From: Xenorhabdus innexi | GTDB taxonomy: Bacteria; Pseudomonadota; Gammaproteobacteria; Enterobacterales; Enterobacteriaceae | Assembly (NCBI RefSeq): GCF_002632485.1 | Contig: NZ_NIBU01000041.1 | Span: 1 to 33,479 of the forward strand | DNA length: 33,479 nucleotides | Direction of reading: 5' to 3' | Shown here: piece by piece, positions 8,921-14,989 of the stretch | How the letters are laid out: each line of letters opens with the position of its first letter | How positions within the stretch are numbered: position 1 is the stretch's first letter | The notes under the pieces: model-generated | The model's database searches: none | What the model was told of the DNA's origin: nothing | What the model saw: the letters and a program-made list of their open reading frames with translations, nothing else | Made by a program: the position numbers and the translations under genes

Positions 8921-9145
8921 ATGAATAAAATCAAAAAGCCGGAAATAAATTCATTCCCCAACAATGAGTTTTGGGACAGCTTAGAACGAATAGTTAATGG
9001 ACTATCTAACTTAATTAAAAATATTATCAGTGCATTGAATAAATTAGGGATTATTTCTTATGATTTATCATTCAAAATAAAAATGATTCTATCAGGTATA
9101 GCATCAGCAATTTGTGTTATTTTTGATAAACAAAAGAAATACTAA
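8921..9145 (+). CDS. Small helical FW-motif protein, cassette 2 (member G)
   Basis: A 74-aa protein of unknown function. It contains the family motif FPNNEFWDSLERI, then SNLIKNIISALNKLGIIS and a hydrophobic helix around ILSGIASAICVIFD, ending in a KQKKY tail. It links the FW members to member C, which shares the LGIIS half. The ribosome-binding site CTGAGGAATTAACC is almost the same as that of the gene at 10329 in cassette 3. A terminator follows at 9191-9219. The layout (polar start, amphipathic helix, turn, hydrophobic helix, cationic tail) would suit a membrane-active peptide or small pore subunit, but no function is known. Confidence 0.7.
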   Translation: MNKIKKPEINSFPNNEFWDSLERIVNGLSNLIKNIISALNKLGIISYDLSFKIKMILSGIASAICVIFDKQKKY

Positions 9146-9190
9146 TATCACCCTAAAAAATAATATATTATGGTTATGATATAATTTTAA

Positions 9191-9219
9191 AGTATAGCGA
9201 TAAAAATTACCGCTATACT
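9191..9219. terminator. Hairpin between cassette 2 and the receptor relic
   Basis: A perfect 9-bp stem (AGTATAGCG at 9191-9199, CGCTATACT at 9211-9219) is followed by AATTTATTTTA. Its position just beyond the receptor-gene relic on the minus strand mirrors the hairpin at 12533-12562 beside the intact receptor gene. It may serve transcripts from both sides. Confidence 0.6.
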
Positions 9220-9232
9220 AATTTATTTTATA

Positions 9233-9354
9233 TTAAAAACGAATTTCTGTACCCATTACGTAGGTTCGGCCACGGGCGGTTTGGGCTGAATTTTCTCCAT
9301 TCGATATATTTGGTGAAGAATTCATTCTATTCAGCGCATCTGCATAGTTATCTA
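9233..9354 (-). pseudogene. Relic of the TonB-dependent receptor 3' end
   Basis: On the minus strand the frame reads NYADALNRMNSSPNI and ends TARGRTYVMGTEIRF. The intact receptor gene (12580-14853) ends NYSEALNRINSLPMM and TARGRSYVMGAEIRF. The final F with a stop is the usual end of an outer-membrane beta-barrel. Only about the last 38 codons remain. It has the same orientation as the intact gene. The relic marks the far boundary of cassette 2 and shows that this cassette once lay directly beside a receptor gene allele. Confidence 0.88.
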
Positions 9355-9357
9355 GCG

Positions 9358-9460
9358 TTAATGCGTTGGGTCTAGCTTGTTCAATTTCCTGTTTCCGCCA
9401 CGTATACAGGAGTTTTGTGGGAATACCTAACGCTTCGGCCGCCTGTGAGACTAAATAGTG
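9358..9460 (-). pseudogene. IS3-type OrfA (helix-turn-helix) fragment
   Basis: The minus-strand frame contains VSQAAEALGIPTKLLYTWRK, followed by QEIEQARPNALT. This is the pattern of the N-terminal helix-turn-helix of IS3-family OrfA proteins (A-A-x-x-L-G-I-x-x-x-x-L-Y-x-W). It is fused in frame to the receptor relic and abuts the third xseA copy on the other side. Neither IS ends nor OrfB are seen. An old IS insertion or deletion at the cassette junction is the likely cause. Confidence 0.6.
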
Positions 9461-9465
9461 TTGTT

Positions 9466-10136
9466 CACAACCAAATTGGGTTATTGAGGCAAATTCAATC
9501 CCTGCAACAACGCCTCGAAATGGTAATAGATTGTTTTTTGCCCACAGGCACCTATCTTTCAATCGGTTATTTCATCAGCTTCAACAACAAAGCCAGGATT
9601 TACGGCTGACCCGTCAACAGAATCGTTTATCTGAATTACACCAGAAATTGATAGATGGTTTATTACGTCGTTTAAAACAGAATTCAGTCGCCTGTGAAAA
9701 ATTAAATCAACGGCTGCTACAGCATAATCCTGAGCAGGAAATACGACATTATAGCCAGAACATTCAAGAAATTGATTTCTATTTAAAACAAACCATTGAA
9801 GGCAGTTATCACGCCATAAAGAAAAATTTGCTGTTTCCTGTTCACGCATGGAGGCCGTCAGCCCACTGACAGCACTGAGCCGTGGTTATAATATCAGTGA
9901 AACTCCTGATGAAAAGTTGTTGAAGCAAGTGAAACAGCTAAAAGTTGGTGATTCACTGAAGACCCGATTGTAGGACGGATGTGTTGAAAGTCTGGTGATA
10001 CAGGTGAAAAAAAACCGCCAGAAAAATAAATTTTAATTTAATCATTAAGTTACTTGACACACCAAGTTCTCTATTTTATTTTTTATTTTATTACTTGATG
10101 TATATAATTTTTATCCTACAATTAGTTTTATATGGA
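9466..10136 (+). pseudogene. Third, longer and decayed copy of the xseA 3' end
   Basis: Similarity to xseA starts near 9466 ([19 protein letters not shown] against [19 protein letters not shown]) and runs to the gene end and into its 3' flank (CTTGATG and TTATCCTA motifs near 10094-10125). This covers about the last 185 codons. It has a 1-base deletion near 9800 (GAAGGCAG where xseA has GAAAGGCAA) and a Q-to-stop change (TAG at 9971-9973). It is far more diverged than the copy at 7395 and so probably older. It marks the start of cassette 3. Confidence 0.9.
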
Positions 10137-10328
10137 AACTATATTTTATGTAATTAACCCGAATGGGAAGATTATTCCCCTGAAATTAAAAATAACTGTT
10201 TTCACTTATGATTAAATAACAATACCCAATGTAATGCTGGATACAATATTGTTTCAGTTTAACCTTCATACTTAAAAACACTAAAAAACAACGACCTTAA
10301 ATAATTAAAAAAATCTGAGGAATAAATT
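10137..10328. other. AT-rich leader of cassette 3
   Basis: No gene is seen between the xseA relic and the ATG at 10329. The stretch is AT-rich and should hold the promoter for the cassette 3 genes. Its last bases, AAATCTGAGGAATAAATT, match the ribosome-binding leader of the gene at 8921. Confidence 0.4.
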
Positions 10329-10628
10329 ATGACCAATATTAAAAACGATGATCACATGGCGATTTTCATTAAAAATTCTAACGTTATATCTATAGAAAAT
10401 ATATTTGAACAAAATAACGCCAAAATAATTGTAAAGGATGAGACAGGGAAACAATACATTTGTAAACTACGGTCAAAAGTTACTTATAATATGCTCTGCA
10501 ATGGATTGTTTGCAATCGTATTACATGCATTTCGTCACACTATCACCATAAAAACATTAAAACTTTCTATCCTCCAGAGTACTGAAGGATATCACTATCT
10601 TTCTGGAGCTGAGATAGATAGTTTTTAA
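10329..10628 (+). CDS. Small protein of unknown function, cassette 3 (paralogue 1)
   Basis: A 99-aa protein with no signal peptide and no recognised family. The core reads NNAKIIVKDETGKQYICKLR, then MLCNGLFAIVLHAFRHTITI, which suggests beta-strands, a central helix and further strands. It shares with the next three genes the order beta-strand pair, [KE]-x-[YF]-[IF], short linker, G-[LVM]-[FY] helix, then I/V-rich strand. Identity is low, so the relation rests on pattern and neighbourhood. The GAGG ribosome-binding site is good. It is the first of five co-directional genes ending with the aegerolysin gene. Confidence 0.6.
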   Translation: MTNIKNDDHMAIFIKNSNVISIENIFEQNNAKIIVKDETGKQYICKLRSKVTYNMLCNGLFAIVLHAFRHTITIKTLKLSILQSTEGYHYLSGAEIDSF

Positions 10629-10684
10629 GTGAAATTATCTTCCAGAAGTTGAATAAAAAAGTATTTATTCTATAGGGCATTGCC

Positions 10685-11068
10685 ATGAATGATAAAAAAA
10701 AACCATCCACCAACCAATTAAATATAGGTGATACATCTGATTTCATCAAAGGTGTAGAAGGTATAAGTGAACCGGATAATCGGGGTTATTTATATTTTAA
10801 GGATTTACATATTTATCAACTTATCTCGGAGGGAGTGGGGCCTGGCTCAGTTAAAATTAAAAATAATGTAAGGATGGGACTTATTAGCAATAAAACAGAG
10901 GAATATTTTAAAAATTTTAATTTAAGATATAATGAAGATACTATTAGAGGAGTTGGAATATACCTAATGGTCCTAGAAGGAAAGAGTTATTATTATAATA
11001 TGCATGTACGTTTTGTAACTCGGAGTTCTGGATATCTTGATAGATTAATTTTTGGAAGCAAAATATAA
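10685..11068 (+). CDS. Small protein of unknown function, cassette 3 (paralogue 2)
   Basis: A 127-aa protein with no signal peptide. A polar N-terminal extension of about 35 residues (rich in N, D, K) precedes a core with GYLYFKDLHIYQLISEG, then TEEYFKNFNLRYNEDTIRGV and GIYLMVLEGKSYYYNMHVRF. The stretch EYF-x(7)-NEDTIRGVGIY parallels KYFCKLARPDDSINGLGVY in the product at 11537, the clearest link among the four. The ribosome-binding site is weak (TAGGGCATTGCC). It starts 56 bp after the previous stop. Function unknown. Confidence 0.65.
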   Translation: MNDKKKPSTNQLNIGDTSDFIKGVEGISEPDNRGYLYFKDLHIYQLISEGVGPGSVKIKNNVRMGLISNKTEEYFKNFNLRYNEDTIRGVGIYLMVLEGKSYYYNMHVRFVTRSSGYLDRLIFGSKI

Positions 11069-11129
11069 TTAAATTAATTCTTATATTTTTACTTATATAA
11101 TAAACATTATTATTAAAAGATAAATAAAT

Positions 11130-11444
11130 ATGAAAAACAAAAAAAACAACACGTTAAACAAATCTGACTCGAAATTATATAATCACATGAGGATAAAAAA
11201 AATATCAGTTAACATTCACCAATATAACTACAAAGCATTAATAACAGTTCAAGATGAAAATAAACATGGTGAAAATAAATACTTTTATTTAGATAACTCA
11301 GACAATTCAATAGATGAGTATGGAATGTTTGAAGCCTTATTACATTGTTCATCCAATAATAATCCAGCAGTAGCAATTATTACCACTGGTTATATTGATG
11401 ATGAAGGCATTGAATATATTGGAGAAATTCTATTTTTCAACTGA
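11130..11444 (+). CDS. Small protein of unknown function, cassette 3 (paralogue 3)
   Basis: A 104-aa protein with no signal peptide. A basic, Asn-rich N-terminus precedes the core RIKKISVNIHQYNYKALITV, NKYFYLDNSDNSIDEYGMFE and ALLHCSSNNNPAVAIITTGY. The KYF-x-L-x(3)-DNSIDEYGMF motif aligns with KYFCKL-x(3)-DDSINGLGVY in the next gene. A mainly beta fold with one helix is likely. No strong ribosome-binding site is visible before the ATG (AAAGATAAATAAAT), so translation may be weak or the true start may differ. Confidence 0.6.
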   Translation: MKNKKNNTLNKSDSKLYNHMRIKKISVNIHQYNYKALITVQDENKHGENKYFYLDNSDNSIDEYGMFEALLHCSSNNNPAVAIITTGYIDDEGIEYIGEILFFN

Positions 11445-11536
11445 AAGTAATTTCATCTAGATTAAGTGTTGCTAATAATATAAATATTAGAGTCATATCC
11501 ATATGATAGCTGAAAGTATTCTGATGGAGTAATTAA

Positions 11537-11872
11537 ATGCTTAATAATGAAAAAGAACCTATTTCCACCTCAAATAGCGATTTAGATAATAAAGTTTTAT
11601 CTATTAATTTACGAACTGTAAAAATCAGAAGAATAATTATCAATATGAGAGAAGAAGGAGAAAATGAAAACAATGCATCAATCTTATGTCAGGAACAACA
11701 TACTGAAAGTAAGGCTAAATATTTTTGCAAGTTAGCCAGACCTGATGATTCAATAAATGGTTTAGGCGTATACAAAATGCTGTTAATAGCCAAATTGAAG
11801 AGATGGGATATAGTCATAAACGTTGATAGTAATAATTATATTTTAAATGCTTATCTATCTAAAAAAAATTAA
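11537..11872 (+). CDS. Small protein of unknown function, cassette 3 (paralogue 4)
   Basis: A 111-aa protein with the clearest version of the shared core: VKIRRIIINMREEGENENNA, AKYFCKLARPDDSINGLGVY, then KMLLIAKLKRWDIVINVDSN. The strand-helix-strand layout loosely resembles OB-fold B subunits of AB5 toxins (YFC near the second strand, one central helix, then a V-x-I-x-V strand), but that is pattern matching only. The ribosome-binding site is GATGGAGTAATTAA. It ends 10 bp before the aegerolysin ATG, and the aegerolysin ribosome-binding site sits at its stop codon, so the two are very likely co-translated. Confidence 0.65.
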   Translation: MLNNEKEPISTSNSDLDNKVLSINLRTVKIRRIIINMREEGENENNASILCQEQHTESKAKYFCKLARPDDSINGLGVYKMLLIAKLKRWDIVINVDSNNYILNAYLSKKN

Positions 11873-11882
11873 GGGGTTAATT

Positions 11883-12287
11883 ATGGTAGACAGAAGTGTC
11901 GTAATTCTCTTCGATAACAAAACAAAATTTCACTTAGTTATAGATGAAAAATGGATGTACATTTATCACGGAAGATGGTCTAAAAATCTAAAACCTCCGA
12001 AGAATATAAAATCTTACTCACAAGCGTGGTGGGGAAGTGAATCAAATGGATTTATGACGGGAACTGAGGGTTATGTCAGGTACAGCATTATGGATGGAGA
12101 GAGTGAAACAGGAGATGTATCTAATAATTGGGTTCAAATTAGATGGGAGAATCCTTATTACGGTTTTAATTCATATCCATCAACAATATCTAATAATGAT
12201 CTGTATAGTATAACTAGAAATCCTAACACCGGGAGCGGAAATGAGGCTACCGTAATAATCACTTTCTCAATGATAAATCCCGACTGA
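11883..12287 (+). CDS. Aegerolysin, Cry34Ab1 (Gpp34Ab1)-like
   Basis: Aegerolysins are small beta-sandwich proteins that bind membrane lipids and often form pores with a partner. This 134-aa protein (start MVDRSVVILF, AAGGGG ribosome-binding site; a longer frame to 11847 lacks one) carries HGRWSKN, then SESNGFMTGTEGYVRYSI, then WENPYYGFNSY and GSGNEATVIITFSM. From memory these match Cry34Ab1 of B. thuringiensis (123 aa): GGRWRT, ESNGFMTGTEG, YYSI, FDNPFAGSNKY and GSGNQSHVTYTI, in the same order. Cry34 acts with Cry35, a Toxin_10 protein, against beetle larvae. No Toxin_10 or MACPF gene is in the window. There is no signal peptide, as is usual for the family. Insect cells are an inferred target. 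Confidence 0.9.
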   Translation: MVDRSVVILFDNKTKFHLVIDEKWMYIYHGRWSKNLKPPKNIKSYSQAWWGSESNGFMTGTEGYVRYSIMDGESETGDVSNNWVQIRWENPYYGFNSYPSTISNNDLYSITRNPNTGSGNEATVIITFSMINPD

Positions 12288-12478
12288 TATTTATACTAGC
12301 TGTAAATTTTTAATTTCAACTGAAAGATTCATTTTTTAAACTACTATTATGGAAACTAAAATAAATATGTTACATGAATTTATATTATAGTCACGATCAA
12401 ATACTATTGCATAATTAATTTTATTCTAAGCTAAGATGCAATTTGGTCTTCCTATAAAATAGCTTCAATTAATTGCTC
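12288..12478. other. AT-rich stretch after the aegerolysin gene
   Basis: No coding region or strong hairpin is seen here. The stretch separates the island from the convergent receptor gene and ends at the terminator that begins at 12479. Confidence 0.4.
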
Positions 12479-12508
12479 AAACGTGACTAGCATACATCAC
12501 GTTTTTTC
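12479..12508 (+). terminator. Terminator of the cassette 3 gene set
   Basis: An 8-bp stem (AAACGTGA at 12479-12486, TCACGTTT at 12497-12504) runs into TTTTC. This is an intrinsic terminator for plus-strand transcription from the aegerolysin gene. Confidence 0.75.
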
Positions 12509-12532
12509 ACTCTATGTTCGAAGCATTAAGTT

Positions 12533-12562
12533 AAAATAACGGCAAGATTTTGCCGTTATTTT
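12533..12562. terminator. Terminator of the TonB-dependent receptor gene
   Basis: A perfect 13-bp stem (AAAATAACGGCAA and TTGCCGTTATTTT) has a 4-nt loop. A/T runs on both arms make it able to work in both directions. It lies 17 bp beyond the receptor stop codon. Confidence 0.85.
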
Positions 12563-12579
12563 AGATTATTCAGATACTA

Positions 12580-14853
12580 TCAGAACCGAATCTCCGCACC
12601 CATTACGTAGCTTCGACCGCGGGCGGTTTTTGTTGTGGTATCAGCTTCATCCATCATTGGTAGTGAATTAATACGATTAAGTGCTTCAGAATAATTTTTA
12701 TTTGTTAAGTTTTTAACTGAAAATAGTAATGATATATTTTTATTTACTTCGTATATACTATACAGGTCAATAATCGTAGGTATTTTATTTTCTTTCACTG
12801 CCTCACCTTTGTATCCATTTTCGTCATTTGCGTCCACATAAGACAATGTTCTATAAGATGGTCCAGTATATTTTATAACGGTCCCAAAAGTCAATTTTTC
12901 ATCTAACAAACGAACTCCTGAGTCTAAAGTAATATAATGCTCAGGTAGCTGAGAGTATGATTGAGCACCAAAATCTATCATGGCTGGTGAAATAGGTTGT
13001 TCAGATTTTTGCTTGCTATAAGACAACAAGCCATAAAACACACCTGCATCATAATTTGCTGAAATCTCATATCCATGCATATTAACTGGTTCCAATGTAT
13101 TGGTATAAATATACATTTTAACATTGGCGTCTATCTTATTCCAATCTGCATTTGATAATGTTCCATCGTACAAACAACTTACTTTATTTGAACATAACAA
13201 ATATACATCACTAGAAATATAATCTTTAATTTTAGTACGGTATAAAATAGCTTTTAAGGAAAAAACATCTCCTTTAGTAATTAAATCAGTTCGATAGCTA
13301 TTAAAGCCAATTTGATAAGTATCAACTTTCTCTCCTTTCAAGAATGGATTCATAGAAGCTCCACCTTCATTAGCATAGAAAACCTCCTGAACGTTTGGCG
13401 CCCTCATTGAATGGAAATAACTTACGAATGGTTGAAACTCAGGAATAATCTCTGCTGATAATAGAATATTTGGATTAAATCCACTTTCTCTCAGATTTAT
13501 GTGTGCTTCTCCTTGTGGAAAACACTCTATTTTATCTTCACAAGCTGGCTTTACTCCTTTAACACTATAATTAAGGTAATTTACCCCAAAATTAGCAGTA
13601 TAAATACCTCGTTCTATTTTCATACTAGTATAAACACTGGAAATATTTTGCTTACCACTTGGAGAAAACACATTATTTTCTCGTATCTGTTCATCCAGTT
13701 TTTCATCGTCTGAGCTTGTATCTATTTTTTTTTGGTAATCAGTACTCATCAACTTACTACCTAGAGTGAAAGCAAAGTCAGTATCACCATAATTAAATCG
13801 GCTAATATTTTTGATATCGATTGCATCAGATTTATTTTTTGCTTCACTTCTACCTAATACACCAATAGATTTATTATCAAAATGTTGTTGTCCATTACTC
13901 GTACTAAGCATAACTTTGGCATCCACCAACTCAGTAAATGGTGTGTAATGATATTTTAAATAATAATCATGGCTATCAACATGGCGTTTATTAAATTTAT
14001 TATGATAAAAGCGACTACTTAACTCTAGATCATGAAAATCATTAGGTTTAATATTTATTTTTATCAATTGAGAATTTGGTTTTTGTTTAAATGTCTTATC
14101 TGTACCAAACATCTCACTGCTGATACCATCAGCGTTTCTATAATGCGCTTCAACATTGTGTCCACTATAAGCAAACATAGCTCCCAAAGAACCTTCTGAG
14201 CTAAATGCTTGTGTTTTTCCTGCAACAGCTACCATACCACTTCGATCAGTGCCGTTATTGCCATATATCCATCTAGAACGGATTCCTAAATTGTTGCCTT
14301 CAAATATCACATCATCTACATCAATAGTACGGAAGTTTGCACTTCCCGCTAATGTGTTGACTGAATCAGAATCATCAGCTTGCCCACGGGAAATATCGGT
14401 ACGGATAATAAAATTAGGATCAATCAATGCACCAAATTCATTATTAGGCTGTGCCCCATGTGCGTATTCACTTGGTGCTGCGCCATAAAAACTTTGGCTA
14501 ACGCCATCCACCATCATATTAACGCGGCCAAAGCCACTTAATCCGCGAATATTAACACTTACAACTCCAACGCCTTGGCTAGCATCCATCTGGGTATAAG
14601 TTCCCGGCAAACTGCGCAATATACTATCCACAGACTCTAGTTTATTATCTTCCCCGACCGAACTATAAGCGCCGGGCTTTTCCATCGCTTCTATTTGTGG
14701 GCCATTTTTATTATCCTGAGAGCCTGATACTTTCAATGCATCGAACCGCATGACTTTCTGGTTTTTATTGTCATTGGTGTCTTCAGCATAAGCGATTCCC
14801 TGAAGCCCGATAAATACTGCACTGGCTCCGGCTATTTTTGCCATGATTTTCAT
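12580..14853 (-). CDS. TonB-dependent outer-membrane receptor, probable heme/hemophore type
   Basis: A 757-aa outer-membrane receptor. I start it at MKIMAKIAGAS, which is well spaced from AGGA; the ATG three codons upstream overlaps that site. A signal peptide ends near YAEDTND. A plug domain follows (DALKVSGS as a possible TonB box; LESVDSILRSLPGTYTQ, VSVNIRGLSGFGRVNMMVDG), then a 22-strand barrel ending in RSYVMGAEIRF. The segment SMRAPNVQEVFYANEG-x(5)-NPFLKGE corresponds to the FRAP/NPNL box of heme receptors and is closest to HasR-type sequences. I see no His between FRAP and NPNL. A TonB/HasB-like gene and a ChaN-like lipoprotein gene nearby support heme or iron uptake. The ligand is inferred. 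Confidence 0.85.
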   Translation of the reverse strand: MKIMAKIAGASAVFIGLQGIAYAEDTNDNKNQKVMRFDALKVSGSQDNKNGPQIEAMEKPGAYSSVGEDNKLESVDSILRSLPGTYTQMDASQGVGVVSVNIRGLSGFGRVNMMVDGVSQSFYGAAPSEYAHGAQPNNEFGALIDPNFIIRTDISRGQADDSDSVNTLAGSANFRTIDVDDVIFEGNNLGIRSRWIYGNNGTDRSGMVAVAGKTQAFSSEGSLGAMFAYSGHNVEAHYRNADGISSEMFGTDKTFKQKPNSQLIKINIKPNDFHDLELSSRFYHNKFNKRHVDSHDYYLKYHYTPFTELVDAKVMLSTSNGQQHFDNKSIGVLGRSEAKNKSDAIDIKNISRFNYGDTDFAFTLGSKLMSTDYQKKIDTSSDDEKLDEQIRENNVFSPSGKQNISSVYTSMKIERGIYTANFGVNYLNYSVKGVKPACEDKIECFPQGEAHINLRESGFNPNILLSAEIIPEFQPFVSYFHSMRAPNVQEVFYANEGGASMNPFLKGEKVDTYQIGFNSYRTDLITKGDVFSLKAILYRTKIKDYISSDVYLLCSNKVSCLYDGTLSNADWNKIDANVKMYIYTNTLEPVNMHGYEISANYDAGVFYGLLSYSKQKSEQPISPAMIDFGAQSYSQLPEHYITLDSGVRLLDEKLTFGTVIKYTGPSYRTLSYVDANDENGYKGEAVKENKIPTIIDLYSIYEVNKNISLLFSVKNLTNKNYSEALNRINSLPMMDEADTTTKTARGRSYVMGAEIRF

Positions 14854-14942
14854 TAATATCATCCTAATTAAAAATATTTATTAAAGCTCACATTGCTTCG
14901 CTAATTTTGCGATGTTGTTATTTTTAGAGTATAAAAACCCGG

Positions 14943-14966
14943 ACACTGATAACGAATTATCAGCAT
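14943..14966 (-). terminator. UUCG hairpin between ptrB and the receptor gene
   Basis: On the minus strand CTGATAATTCGTTATCAG folds into a 7-bp stem with a UUCG loop, extendable to 10 bp with wobble pairs. A T-run comes about 8 nt later. It may be a leaky terminator or an mRNA-stabilising element that sets the receptor level apart from the genes upstream. Confidence 0.5.
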
Positions 14967-14989
14967 CCAGAATTATTAATATATTTTTA

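Noticed and set aside
9233-9562. 109-aa minus-strand open frame
   Set aside because: It is a chance fusion of a receptor-gene relic, an IS OrfA scrap and reverse-strand xseA sequence, not one gene.
9531-9869. 112-aa open frame with XseA-like sequence
   Set aside because: It is the part of the decayed third xseA copy before its 1-base deletion, without start signals or the catalytic domain; annotated as pseudogene.
5981-10136. Site-specific integration (attachment site) at the xseA 3' end
   Set aside because: The repeated segments are hundreds of bp long, no integrase gene lies in the cassettes, and the far end carries a receptor-gene relic; homologous recombination or tandem joining fits better.
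11537-11872. Assignment as an AB5 toxin B subunit (SubB/PltB-like)
   Set aside because: The strand-helix-strand resemblance is weak, there is no signal peptide, and the paired Cys of those B subunits are missing; kept as unknown.
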